A stretch of 64,000 nucleotides of DNA from Flavihumibacter sp. UBA7668 (GTDB lineage Bacteria > Bacteroidota > Bacteroidia > Chitinophagales > Chitinophagaceae), in assembly GCF_002483205.1 (NCBI RefSeq), contig NZ_DLHM01000005.1, forward strand, positions 137,951-201,950, given 5' to 3'. Below are positions 43,234 through 52,175 of the stretch, in pieces. The translations under genes and the position numbers were made by a program. The notes beneath the pieces were generated by a model, which did not search any database, was not told where the DNA came from, and was given only the letters and a program-made list of their open reading frames with translations. How positions within the stretch are numbered: position 1 is the stretch's first letter; each line of letters opens with the position of its first letter.

Positions 43234-45462
43234 ATGATTGAATATATCCGGGAATATAAAAAATATAGTAGCAGTTATTATGTTTCGGAGGGCGTCCGGA
43301 CAACAGCCGGTGTTATGCTGCCCCTTCTTACTGCAAGCTATTTTGGTCATTTAGATGTTGGTATTGCACTGGGGCTTGGAGCGCTCTGTGTAGGCATTAC
43401 GGATAATACAGGACCTATTCATCATCGTGTAAATGGAATGGTTGCAGCATTATTGCTGATTTTTATATCCACCCTGGTAACCGGTTTTTGTATGCCATAT
43501 CCCTTGCTGCTAGCCGGACTAATAACCGTGATGGGATTTGTTTGTTCCATCATAGGGGTATATGGTGTTCGTGCTGCTGCTATTGGTGTGGCAGGTTTGT
43601 TGGTAATGATTCTCAGTATTGATGAACGTTATGATAACTGGCAGGTTGTTCGTAATGCATTACTGGTTTCTGCAGGTGGACTGTTTTATTTGACCATCAG
43701 TTTATTATTGTATCGCCTTCGCCCCTATAAACTTATTGAACAGGCACTGGGCGATTCTCTTCTTTCGATGGCAGACTACCTGCGCACAAGGGCAGGATTT
43801 TATAATGAAAAAGTCGACTACGACAAGAATTATAAAGAAGTTTTGGAACAACAGGTGCTGGTGCATAATAAACAGAGCCTGCTTCGGGAAATGCTGTTCA
43901 AGACACGTGATATCGTTCGTGAGTCTACGCATAAGAGCCGCATATTAATGATGATTTTTCTGGATAGTGTGGATCTCTTTGAGCGAATAATGACATCCCA
44001 ACAGGACTATCGGCAAATGCATCTGGTGATGGATAAAACAGGATTATTACCCGCTTTTCAATCGCAAATTCTTTTGTTGGCAGAAGAGGTGGAAAAAATT
44101 GGACTGGCTTTGCAGGAAGGAAGGGTATCCATTCCGAAAGAGGAACTGGAAGAGTTGCTGAAAAAACTGGAGGCAGATTTTGTTGATGTCAGAAATGCAT
44201 CCATGGATGATAGCAATATTGAGGGCTTTATCAGTCTGCGCCATGTACTGAATAGTGTAAAAGATATTCAAAGCCGAATAATGACGATTCACCGGTATAC
44301 CAGTTTTGATAAAAAAATTGGTGATGCATTTTCCCGAACGGTTGACTATACAAAGTTTGTTTCGCCTTCTGATTTTAATCTTAAATTATTAATCAATAAC
44401 CTGAGTATCCATTCCACGATTTTTCGGCATTCAGTTCGGGTAGCTCTTTCCTTGCTGGCTGGTTTTTTTCTGAGCCGGATTTTTCCATTTGGACATGGAT
44501 ACTGGATTTTACTCACCATTCTGGTAATTCTGAAACCAGCATATAGTCTTACCAAACAACGGAATATTGAACGTTTGACGGGTACTTTTTTCGGGGCTAT
44601 TCTCGGAGTGGTGTTGCTTTGGCTGATTCGTGACGATCGGTTGTTGGTAGCTGTGATGATTGTGGGAATGATCATAGCATATAGCTTGGTTCGGATAAAA
44701 TACATGGTCAGTGTGGTGGCCATGACCGCCTATATTCTGATTGCATTTCATTTTCTTAAGCCGGGCGATTTTTCTGAAGTATTAAGAGATCGCCTGATAG
44801 ATACATTTGCGGGTTCGGTCATTGCATTTATTGCCAGTTTTGCTGTGCCACCCAAATGGGAACATGAACAGATTCAGGAATTGCTGGAAGAAGCAATTCT
44901 TGCCAATGCACGGTATTTTGCTGCCATCAGCCGGCTTTTTCTGAATCAACCGCTGGGAAATGAGGAATACAAATTGAGCAGGAAGGAAGCCTTCGTAAAA
45001 CTGGCTAATTTATCAGATGCTTTTCAGCGTATGCTAAATGAGCCCAAGCGCCATCAGAAAAAAGTTCAGCTGGTTCACCAGATGGTGGTGAATAACCATA
45101 TGCTTGCTTCTCATATTGCCACTTTATCTTCTTACCGGAAAATGGCGGAGCGATATGCATCTGAGAAGTTTCAGCCAATTGTTCAGGCTTCTTTGGGACA
45201 CCTTCAGGGTGCAGCTGATATGGTACGTCAGTTACCCGGAGAAACGCGCTTGCTTAGTGCAGAAGAGAATTTTGTTATCAGGGATGAATTGAAACAGTTA
45301 CTGGAACAGCGGTTAAAAGAATTGGCAGGGGGTGAAATGGATACCAGTACAAGGCAACGGTTTTCAGAATTGAAAACCATTGCCGATCAGTTTGAGTATA
45401 TCAATAAAATCAGTATTGAACTGGAGAAACTGGCTGCCCGTCAGCAACAAAAAATTGTTTAA
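43234..45462 (+). CDS. FUSC family membrane protein
   Basis: 742 residues with two membrane blocks of about five hydrophobic segments (about 22-165 and 395-545), each followed by a helical cytoplasmic region. This is the YccS/YhfK/AaeB-like FUSC layout. Family members are thought to export aromatic acids or act as efflux components; substrates are mostly unknown. The start is 10 bases after the HD-PycTM gene, so the two are cotranscribed. The gene converges with korA, overlapping by 4 bases. Confidence 0.87.
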   Translation: MIEYIREYKKYSSSYYVSEGVRTTAGVMLPLLTASYFGHLDVGIALGLGALCVGITDNTGPIHHRVNGMVAALLLIFISTLVTGFCMPYPLLLAGLITVMGFVCSIIGVYGVRAAAIGVAGLLVMILSIDERYDNWQVVRNALLVSAGGLFYLTISLLLYRLRPYKLIEQALGDSLLSMADYLRTRAGFYNEKVDYDKNYKEVLEQQVLVHNKQSLLREMLFKTRDIVRESTHKSRILMMIFLDSVDLFERIMTSQQDYRQMHLVMDKTGLLPAFQSQILLLAEEVEKIGLALQEGRVSIPKEELEELLKKLEADFVDVRNASMDDSNIEGFISLRHVLNSVKDIQSRIMTIHRYTSFDKKIGDAFSRTVDYTKFVSPSDFNLKLLINNLSIHSTIFRHSVRVALSLLAGFFLSRIFPFGHGYWILLTILVILKPAYSLTKQRNIERLTGTFFGAILGVVLLWLIRDDRLLVAVMIVGMIIAYSLVRIKYMVSVVAMTAYILIAFHFLKPGDFSEVLRDRLIDTFAGSVIAFIASFAVPPKWEHEQIQELLEEAILANARYFAAISRLFLNQPLGNEEYKLSRKEAFVKLANLSDAFQRMLNEPKRHQKKVQLVHQMVVNNHMLASHIATLSSYRKMAERYASEKFQPIVQASLGHLQGAADMVRQLPGETRLLSAEENFVIRDELKQLLEQRLKELAGGEMDTSTRQRFSELKTIADQFEYINKISIELEKLAARQQQKIV

Positions 45463-47321
45463 GCAGGAATGGTTAGTCCCAGCATTTCCCTCAGTTTTAC
45501 CAGTAGTTCGGTTTTGGTAATAGGAACTCCCATTATTTTGTTATACCCTTTTGCATCAATCAGGTATTGATCGCGAATAATTTTTATCAGTTGGCCATTA
45601 TTGATTTCAGGAATCAGGACCTGCTCAAAATTATTCAGGATAGTTCCCAGGTTTTTGGGAAAAGGACGTATGTAACGAAGCTGTGCATGACTGATTTCAT
45701 GGCCTTCTTCCTGTAATTCCTTTACTGCACTTTTGATGGCACCGTAAGTTGATCCCCAGCCGAGTACCAATACTTTCCCTTTTTCCGGACCACTGTCGAG
45801 TTTTTGTTCAGGAATATAATCAGCGATTTTATCCACTTTTTCCTGGCGGATTTTAACCATCAGCTGGTGGTTGTCCGGATCATAGCTGATATTACCGGTA
45901 ATGTTCTGTTTTTCGAGCCCGCCTACCCGATGCTCCAGTCCGGGTGTACCTGGGATTGCCCATGGACGAACCAATTTTTCATCGCGCAGGTAGGGCATAA
46001 ATTTTTCTTCTCCATGTCCTAGTTCCTTTTTGAAACTGGTTTCGATGGGTGCCAGTTGGTCGCTGGTAGGAAATTTCCAGGGTTCGGCACCATTGGCTAT
46101 ATAACCATCACTGAGAAATATTACAGGGGTCATATGTTGTACGGAAATCCGAACAGCTTCATATACTGCAGCGAAACAATCACTGGGAGTGGAGGCGGAG
46201 ATTACGGGCATAGGACATTCACCATTCCGTCCATAATAGGCCTGCAGCAGATCGCTCTGTTCCGTTTTTGTCGGCAATCCGGTTGAAGGTCCGCCTCTTT
46301 GAATATTGATAATCAGTAAAGGAATTTCAAGCATCACAGCAAGCCCCATGGCTTCTGTTTTAAGCGCCATTCCCGGCCCCGAGGTGGTTGTTACCCCAAG
46401 TGATCCTCCATAAGCGGCACCAATAGCTGATGTGATTCCTGCAATTTCGTCTTCGGCCTGGAAAGTTCGGATACCAAAAGTCTTATAACGGCTTAATTCA
46501 TGTAAAATATCAGAAGCGGGTGTAATTGGATAGGTTCCCAGAAATATGGGGAGCCCGGATTTTTGTGAAGCGGCGATCAATCCATATGCCAGGGCCTGGT
46601 TACCCATTATATTTCGGTAGGTGCCTGCTTCTATTCTTGCTTTGTCAACTTTATAACGGGTGGTAAATGTTTCGGTGGTATCCCCATAATTATAACCGGC
46701 CTGAAGGGCTTTGATATTACTATTGAGCAGATCGGGTTTTTTGCCGAATTTATCCGTCAGGAACTGGATACTGCTTTCCATATCCCGATTGTACATCCAG
46801 TAAAGGAAACCGAGTACAAACATGTTTTTGGCACGGTCTTTCTCTTTAGTGCCCAAAGTAAATTCTTTAAGTGCTTCCCGGGTCATTTTGGTAATATCCA
46901 TTTTAATGACCTCGAAATTGGTAAGACTGTCGTCCTCAATTGGATTTACGCCATCCGGATAATTGGCCAGACGAAGATTTTTGGGGTCAAATCCATCCGT
47001 ATTTATGATGATTTTCCCGCCTTTTTTTAATGCTTTAAGATTGGTTTTCAAGGCAGCGGCATTCATCGCCACCAGCACATCACATTCATCACCGGGTGTA
47101 AAAACAGGCTCACTGGAAAAGCGTAACTGATAACCACTGACACCGGGAATAGTGCCTTGAGGGGCTCTGATTTCTGCCGGGAAATCGGGGAAGGTAGCCA
47201 GGTCAATGCCCAGCATGGCGGTATTATTCGTAAACTGGGTTCCGGTTAACTGCATGCCATCGCCACTATCACCGGCGAATTTTATAACTACCTCAGGTAG
47301 AAGTTCCTCTTTGTGCATCAT
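45459..47321 (-). CDS. korA: 2-oxoacid:acceptor oxidoreductase, alpha subunit (KorA-type, gamma-alpha fusion)
   Basis: 620 residues. The N-terminal part (about 10-190) is the gamma domain (VIKFAGDSGDGMQLTGTQFTNNTA), fused to the alpha pyrimidine-binding part (about 225-610) with GNQALAYGLIAASQKSGLP, TYPITPASDILHEL and QAEDEIAGI. Oxidises 2-oxoglutarate or a similar 2-oxoacid to acyl-CoA with ferredoxin reduction, together with a thiamine-binding beta subunit. The beta subunit (KorB), usually next to it, is absent from both flanks in the window. ATGs at 47321 and 47318 are equally possible. An exact TATCTTTG lies 4 bases before the first. Confidence 0.9.
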   Translation of the reverse strand: MMHKEELLPEVVIKFAGDSGDGMQLTGTQFTNNTAMLGIDLATFPDFPAEIRAPQGTIPGVSGYQLRFSSEPVFTPGDECDVLVAMNAAALKTNLKALKKGGKIIINTDGFDPKNLRLANYPDGVNPIEDDSLTNFEVIKMDITKMTREALKEFTLGTKEKDRAKNMFVLGFLYWMYNRDMESSIQFLTDKFGKKPDLLNSNIKALQAGYNYGDTTETFTTRYKVDKARIEAGTYRNIMGNQALAYGLIAASQKSGLPIFLGTYPITPASDILHELSRYKTFGIRTFQAEDEIAGITSAIGAAYGGSLGVTTTSGPGMALKTEAMGLAVMLEIPLLIINIQRGGPSTGLPTKTEQSDLLQAYYGRNGECPMPVISASTPSDCFAAVYEAVRISVQHMTPVIFLSDGYIANGAEPWKFPTSDQLAPIETSFKKELGHGEEKFMPYLRDEKLVRPWAIPGTPGLEHRVGGLEKQNITGNISYDPDNHQLMVKIRQEKVDKIADYIPEQKLDSGPEKGKVLVLGWGSTYGAIKSAVKELQEEGHEISHAQLRYIRPFPKNLGTILNNFEQVLIPEINNGQLIKIIRDQYLIDAKGYNKIMGVPITKTELLVKLREMLGLTIPA

Positions 47322-47325
47322 CACG

Positions 47326-47333
47326 CAAAGATA
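47326..47333 (-). promoter_or_regulatory. Predicted -7 element of korA (TATCTTTG)
   Basis: Exact TAnnTTTG on the minus strand ending 4 bases before the ATG at 47321. A transcript starting here would be leaderless or nearly so. A GTTAGAA/GTGAGAA heptad tract lies directly upstream, where the -33 box would be. Confidence 0.55.
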
Positions 47334-47334
47334 A

Positions 47335-47367
47335 GTTAGAAGTGAGAAGTTAGAAGTGAGAAGTTAG
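47335..47367 (+). repeat. GTTAGAA/GTGAGAA heptad repeat filling the gap between two genes
   Basis: Four alternating heptads (GTTAGAA, GTGAGAA, GTTAGAA, GTGAGAA) and a partial fifth. The tract touches the FkbM stop codon (47368-47370) and ends one base before the korA -7 element, so it makes up nearly the whole intergenic space. It carries the purine-rich strand on the plus side, opposite to the coding strand of both neighbours. Confidence 0.9.
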
Positions 47368-48150
47368 TTAGCGGGAGAAGCCGGTTAAATCCTTTATCCT
47401 TGATTTAAGCTGGTGGGGAAGAAGGGATTTTAGCCAAAGAAGCAAGTTGAAGGTTTTTTTGTAGTAGGCGAGATCGATTTTTCCCATAGGATAGGGGGTA
47501 ACGCTGGCATGAATATCAAACCAGGGATCCGGGATCTGGTGATATAAATCCAGGATATGGCTTTGGTTTAACCAGGGACTTTTAATGTCAGCACCAAATG
47601 GCCCGGCTGTATCGATACCAGAATATCCATAAATGGATTTGAAATTATAAAACGAAACCAGGTTAAATGAACTGAAAATTTTTTTTTCCAATAAAGCAGT
47701 TAAAACAGGGAGCCCCCAGTTTTCAACACTTATGTAGTCGGGAATCTGGTTGGATGCCAGAATCGAATTCAAAATCAGGAGATCTGCACCTTCCAGATCG
47801 ATTTTGACCATATCAGGCTTACCATATTTTTCAGTTAAATCCGGGTAAGAACAGGCGGGAATTTGAATTTTTTTAAAATCGCCGGTATGCTTATCCGGAG
47901 CCGGAAAACGGCTTAATCCGGAATGATAGCGGTGAATATAAAAATCCACCGATTGGTTCCGAAAATCCGAAGAAGTAATACACTTGTTTTCAATATGAAG
48001 CTTACCGGACTCAATTTGTGTGGCAAACTCTTTCATTAGACTGGCTGCCAGTGCAGGGTTAGCTTCTACAGCAACTACTTTTTCTGCTTTCGACAGATAG
48101 TAGGGAAGGTTTTTACCCGTATTGGCCCCTAAATCAACGATGAGTTTCAG
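47368..48150 (-). CDS. FkbM family methyltransferase, probable CTG start
   Basis: Called from CTG at 48150, giving 260 residues. The first in-frame ATG (48036) would remove the SAM-binding motif I. The 38 codons upstream of it encode LIVDLGANTGK and VVAVEANP, the classical motif I and II, so the true start must be further up. An in-frame TAA lies 6 codons before the CTG, and no ATG, GTG or TTG occurs between. The CTG forms a CTGA overlap with the upstream ATPase stop, like the common ATGA arrangement. Motif later in the protein: VKIDLEGADLLIL, the FkbM acidic motif. Methylates a hydroxyl of a sugar or polysaccharide in most cases; the target is unknown. Confidence 0.82.
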   Translation of the reverse strand: MKLIVDLGANTGKNLPYYLSKAEKVVAVEANPALAASLMKEFATQIESGKLHIENKCITSSDFRNQSVDFYIHRYHSGLSRFPAPDKHTGDFKKIQIPACSYPDLTEKYGKPDMVKIDLEGADLLILNSILASNQIPDYISVENWGLPVLTALLEKKIFSSFNLVSFYNFKSIYGYSGIDTAGPFGADIKSPWLNQSHILDLYHQIPDPWFDIHASVTPYPMGKIDLAYYKKTFNLLLWLKSLLPHQLKSRIKDLTGFSR

Positions 48151-49070
48151 CTGGCAGAATTTTGGTTATTGGTCAAAGATCGGAACACGTCTTCCAGGCT
48201 TTGGTCGCTGCTTTGAAGAGAAACAATATTCAGATTCTGTGCCACACTCAGTGCCAGCAATTGTTTTTTTGCTTCAGCGGGATCGGCAGCTTCCAACTCC
48301 CATTCCGTACTACTGATTTTTCTGAGACTTTGCAGACCTGGAACGGCTCTTTCAATCCACTGCGTTTCCAGTGTTTCTTTGAATTGCACACGGATAACTG
48401 GTTTGCTGTGGTTTGCCTGTAATTCAGAAAGGCTGTTATCGGCTATCAGTTCCCCTTTATTGATAATGATAACCCTGCTGCAAACAGCTTCCACTTCCTG
48501 CAGGATATGGGTTGAAAAAAGGATGGTTTTATTTGCGCCAAGTGAACGGATTACCTCCCTGATTTCAATAATCTGATTCGGATCCAGTCCGGTTGTTGGT
48601 TCGTCCAGAATCAGAACTTCCGGATCGTGAATTAAAGCAGCAGCCAGGCCCACCCGCTGTTTATAGCCTTTGGAAAGTTGCGCAATTTTTTTGTGACTTT
48701 CGGGGGTCAATCCAACCTGTGTAATAACAGCTTCAATTCTTTCTTTTTTGTGGGGAACTCCATGGACTTCTGCCATGAATTGCAGGTATTCCCGAACATA
48801 CATATCATAATAAAGCGGGTTGGATTCTGGCAGGTACCCGATTTTGGCCTTGGTGGCTAAAGGGTTTTGAGATACATCCAGCCCGGAAATGAATGCTTTT
48901 CCTGCATCGGGTTGAAGAAAGCCTGTCAGGATTTTCATAGTAGTGGATTTCCCGGCACCATTAGGGCCGAGAAATCCAACTATTTCTCCTTTGTTTACGG
49001 AAAAACTGATATTATTAACGGCTTTCTGCTGGCCGTATAATTTTTGTAAGGATTGAACCTGGATTGACAT
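48147..49070 (-). CDS. GldA-like ABC transporter ATP-binding protein
   Basis: 307 residues. Walker A GPNGAGKST, signature LSKGYKQRVGLAAAL, Walker B VLILDEPTTGLD and the H-loop STHIL are all present. A C-terminal domain (about 230-307) follows. The sequence is of the GldA type, the ATPase that with GldF and GldG is linked to gliding motility; GldF and GldG are not adjacent here. The stop overlaps the FkbM methyltransferase CTG start by 4 bases. The gene starts 20 bases after the carbonic anhydrase gene on the same strand. Confidence 0.85.
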   Translation of the reverse strand: MSIQVQSLQKLYGQQKAVNNISFSVNKGEIVGFLGPNGAGKSTTMKILTGFLQPDAGKAFISGLDVSQNPLATKAKIGYLPESNPLYYDMYVREYLQFMAEVHGVPHKKERIEAVITQVGLTPESHKKIAQLSKGYKQRVGLAAALIHDPEVLILDEPTTGLDPNQIIEIREVIRSLGANKTILFSTHILQEVEAVCSRVIIINKGELIADNSLSELQANHSKPVIRVQFKETLETQWIERAVPGLQSLRKISSTEWELEAADPAEAKKQLLALSVAQNLNIVSLQSSDQSLEDVFRSLTNNQNSAS

Positions 49071-49090
49071 AGTTCAACAAACCTACTGAA

Positions 49091-49735
49091 TTATAGGTCA
49101 TCATACTCGTAGATGTCTTCAATTCGGGTATTGGCCGGCATTTCAAAAACCGGATTGATTATTCCGTCTTTTAGTCCATACACCCAACCATGGAGGTGGG
49201 GAGCCTGGTTGTATTTCCATGCTTTCTGGATGATGGAAGTTTTGGCCAGATTCATTACGCCTTCAATAACATTCAGTTCAACCATGCGATCGGTTCTTTT
49301 TTCTTCATCACCAATGGCATCAATTTCATCTCTGTGAATGCGGTATACATCCTTAATATTTCTGAGCCATTTATTGATGATGCCAAAATTATGGTTGGTC
49401 ATAGCGGCCTTTACACCACCGCAACCATAATGACCACAAACAATCACATGTTTCACCTTCAGGTGAACTACGGCATATTCCAACACACTTAATAGGTTAA
49501 GATCCGTATGCACTACCATATTGGCTATATTCCGGTGAACAAAGATTTCTCCCGGCTGGGTGTTGGTGATTTCATTGGCCGGTACCCGGCTGTCGCTGCA
49601 GCCGATCCACAAAAAATCAGGTTTCTGGATATTGGCCAGACGATTAAAAAAATCTTTGTCTTCTTCTACAGCTTCGGCTGCCCAGGCTTTGTTTTCGAGT
49701 AATAAACGTTCGTACTGTTTCATATGCACTAGCAT
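49091..49735 (-). CDS. can: Beta-class carbonic anhydrase
   Basis: 214 residues. Interconverts CO2 and bicarbonate. Zinc ligands and active-site dyad are clear: CSDSR (Cys46, Asp48, Arg50) and GHYGCGG (His102, Cys105). Its ATG overlaps the stop of the SulP gene by one base (TAATG), so the two are translationally coupled. Coupling to a SulP transporter suggests it supplies or consumes bicarbonate moved by that protein. A start at the internal ATG (codon 5) is possible. Confidence 0.95.
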   Translation of the reverse strand: MLVHMKQYERLLLENKAWAAEAVEEDKDFFNRLANIQKPDFLWIGCSDSRVPANEITNTQPGEIFVHRNIANMVVHTDLNLLSVLEYAVVHLKVKHVIVCGHYGCGGVKAAMTNHNFGIINKWLRNIKDVYRIHRDEIDAIGDEEKRTDRMVELNVIEGVMNLAKTSIIQKAWKYNQAPHLHGWVYGLKDGIINPVFEMPANTRIEDIYEYDDL

Positions 49736-51303
49736 TATTGGTTTTCGTTATTATTATTAAATCCCTGTGCTTTGTTGGCACTTTTTTTAAGTTCAACCCG
49801 GATGTTCTTGAGTGGCGCGCTGATCATAAAGTCTTCAATCACTTCAATTACATCTTTATCCAGAAAATCGGCTCTGGTGGCGTCAATCAGCACATAAGAA
49901 TCATCGGGTACTTTGGCAAGATTTCGTTTGATAATTGGTTTGTTGAGAAAGGATACATCTTTTCTCAATCGGAACAGGTAATTTTTTTCATCATTTACTA
50001 TAAAAACAGCGGATCTGAAATTGCTTCTTAAAACGAAAAATAAGCCCACTACGCAACCTACCATAATTCCTTTCAACAAGTCAGTAAGCAGGATGGCTAT
50101 TATTGTAACTACAAAAGGAACAAACTGATCCCAGCCTTTGGTATAGAATTTTTTGAAGATGGATGGTTTTGCCAGTTTAAAACCTGTGAAAATCAAAACC
50201 GCAGCCAATGCAGGCAGGGGAATCAGGTTCAACATGGAGGGAATTAAAGCAACGCAAAGCAGCAATAAAATACCATGCAGGATAGCCGACATTTTTGTTT
50301 TTGCCCCTGCGTTTACGTTGGCAGATGTCCGTACAATTACGGATGTAACCGGCAATCCACCAATAAGGCCCGATAAAAGATTGCCAATTCCCTGTGCTTT
50401 CAACTCTCTGTTGGTTGGGGTAATTCGCTGATATGGGTCCAGTTCATCAGATGCTTCAATATTCAACAGGGTTTCCAGACTGGCTACAATAGCGATCGTA
50501 AATGCAACAATCCAAACATTTACGTTGGTAAGGTGACTAAAATCCGGAAACTGAAAAAAGGTAAAGAACTCCTGCACGTTTTCAGCTTTGGGAATATTTA
50601 CCAATGCATGTGCAGGTAGTGCAAGGGATGAATTGGATGCGATAAAAAACTGACTAATACCTACAGCAACCAAAACTACTACCAGCGGTGCTGGCACCAA
50701 TTGCAAAAACTTAGCCTGTTTAACCACAAATTTTTCCCAAACAATTTGAATTCCTAAAGACAATAGGCCAATAATTGCAGCACCAGGAACTATGTAATTC
50801 AATGATTTGAAGATGCCCGAAAAGGTATTGGATCCGTCTGGTTGTATAAAGCTCTCATCTCCTTCGAAATCGGCATCATAACCAATCAGGTGGGGTAATT
50901 GTTTGAGGATCAGAATAAGGCCGATAGCAGCCAGCATGGCTTTGATTACCGAGCCGGGAATATAATCTCCCAGAATGCCGGCTTTCAAATAACCCAGGAT
51001 CAATTGCAAAACGCCGGCAATAACCACACTTACAAGGAAGGCTTCGAAGCTGGGTAGCTTGGTTAGCGCGGCCACTACAATGGCGGTTAGTCCGGCGGCC
51101 GGACCACTTACACTCAATTGAGATCCGCTTAGGGCGCCAATAACAATGCCTCCAACAACTCCGGCGATAAGACCCGAAAATAAGGGGGCATTGGAGCCCA
51201 GGGCAATACCTAAACAAAGAGGAAGAGCTACAAGAAATACAACTATAGAGGATGGGATATCTGAAGCCAGATTCCCAAACGGATTTTGTACACGTTTGGA
51301 CAT
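49735..51303 (-). CDS. SulP family anion transporter
   Basis: 522 residues from the ATG at 51303. About ten to twelve membrane segments; the family signature regions GSNAPLFSGLIAGVVGGIVIGALSGS and SVSGPAAGLTAI occur early. A STAS-like domain occupies the C-terminus (about 430-505). SulP members carry sulfate, bicarbonate or other anions; the coupled carbonic anhydrase gene points to bicarbonate, as with BicA-type transporters. An upstream TTG at 51321 is in frame but the ATG is preferred. The neighbouring hypothetical gene is 87 bases away. Confidence 0.92.
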   Translation of the reverse strand: MSKRVQNPFGNLASDIPSSIVVFLVALPLCLGIALGSNAPLFSGLIAGVVGGIVIGALSGSQLSVSGPAAGLTAIVVAALTKLPSFEAFLVSVVIAGVLQLILGYLKAGILGDYIPGSVIKAMLAAIGLILILKQLPHLIGYDADFEGDESFIQPDGSNTFSGIFKSLNYIVPGAAIIGLLSLGIQIVWEKFVVKQAKFLQLVPAPLVVVLVAVGISQFFIASNSSLALPAHALVNIPKAENVQEFFTFFQFPDFSHLTNVNVWIVAFTIAIVASLETLLNIEASDELDPYQRITPTNRELKAQGIGNLLSGLIGGLPVTSVIVRTSANVNAGAKTKMSAILHGILLLLCVALIPSMLNLIPLPALAAVLIFTGFKLAKPSIFKKFYTKGWDQFVPFVVTIIAILLTDLLKGIMVGCVVGLFFVLRSNFRSAVFIVNDEKNYLFRLRKDVSFLNKPIIKRNLAKVPDDSYVLIDATRADFLDKDVIEVIEDFMISAPLKNIRVELKKSANKAQGFNNNNENQ

Positions 51304-51390
51304 ACAGGTTGATTGATTCAAAAAAGAAATGGGTAGCCAGTCTTCAAAAGGAAGGGTGGCGGAAAAAAATAATAATTAGTAAATGAAGAA

Positions 51391-51744
51391 TCAGGCCCGG
51401 TCCGGAGGCTGGATCAATGTCTGGCTATGCTGATCATCCGGTATATTTTCAGAAACCGGTATAAGCCGGCGAATATCTTCCGCATCCAGCTTGCCCAATA
51501 AGGTTGTATAATCTATGATGGAAATTGAATACGGTTTTCCGCTTTTATGTTCTTCATTAAGCGGATTATTACTGCCGGCTTCTTCTTCAACTGTATTCAG
51601 CACACATGCTTTATTCTGTTTGGAAACCAGTGGCAACATGATAAGTGTAGTACCCATCAAAACCATAAATAGCAGGGTAACGCCGGTAACCAGCTTTTTC
51701 CAACCGAATAGATTCGGTCCGCCTGCTATAAATGAATTTTTCAT
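51391..51744 (-). CDS. Small single-pass membrane protein of unknown function
   Basis: 117 residues from the ATG at 51744. A short N-terminal lead is followed by one hydrophobic segment (about 19-40) and a hydrophilic acidic tail with Asn-, Asp- and Pro-rich ends. No domain is recognised. It lies between the receiver-protein gene and the SulP gene on the same strand. The longer frame begins at 51783. The coding call is based on codon structure and the membrane segment only. Confidence 0.55.
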   Translation of the reverse strand: MKNSFIAGGPNLFGWKKLVTGVTLLFMVLMGTTLIMLPLVSKQNKACVLNTVEEEAGSNNPLNEEHKSGKPYSISIIDYTTLLGKLDAEDIRRLIPVSENIPDDQHSQTLIQPPDRA

Positions 51745-51806
51745 GGCCGTCGAAATTACAGTTATCCAGTGAAAGTTAGACAATTGTTAACTCATTTAAC
51801 AAAGGC

Positions 51807-52175
51807 TTATTCTAATAATTGATTTATTTCTTTAATAAGTGTTCTGGTTGAAAAAGGCTTGAAAACATACAGAGCAGCACCCAATTCAATGCCTTTTTTC
51901 TGATCAGATTCCCTGGTTTTTGCACTCAGGAATACAATTATTATGTTTTTTAAAACCGGATCCTCTTTGATAACCTTGCAAATGGCAAAACCGTCAACAT
52001 CCGGCATCATGATATCCAGTATTACGAGCTCGGGCTTTTCTTCATTTACCAGATCAAGTGCTTCCCTGCCATTTCGGGCAACAATCACTTCATATCCGTT
52101 TTTCTGCATCAGAAATTCGAGCGACATCAGGATATAGGGATCGTCGTCCACGACCAATATTTTTTTAGCTGCCAT
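51807..52175 (-). CDS. Single-domain response regulator
   Basis: 122 residues, a lone CheY-like receiver. Acidic pocket DDDP, phospho-acceptor Asp54 in ILDIMMPDVDG, conserved Ser/Thr in FLSAKTR and lysine in VFKPFS. There is no DNA-binding or output domain, so it must act by protein contact. The start overlaps the end of the SLC5-histidine kinase gene by 11 bases, so it is very probably the cognate receiver. That contrasts with CrbR of Vibrio and Pseudomonas, which carries a LuxR-type HTH. Confidence 0.92.
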   Translation of the reverse strand: MAAKKILVVDDDPYILMSLEFLMQKNGYEVIVARNGREALDLVNEEKPELVILDIMMPDVDGFAICKVIKEDPVLKNIIIVFLSAKTRESDQKKGIELGAALYVFKPFSTRTLIKEINQLLE

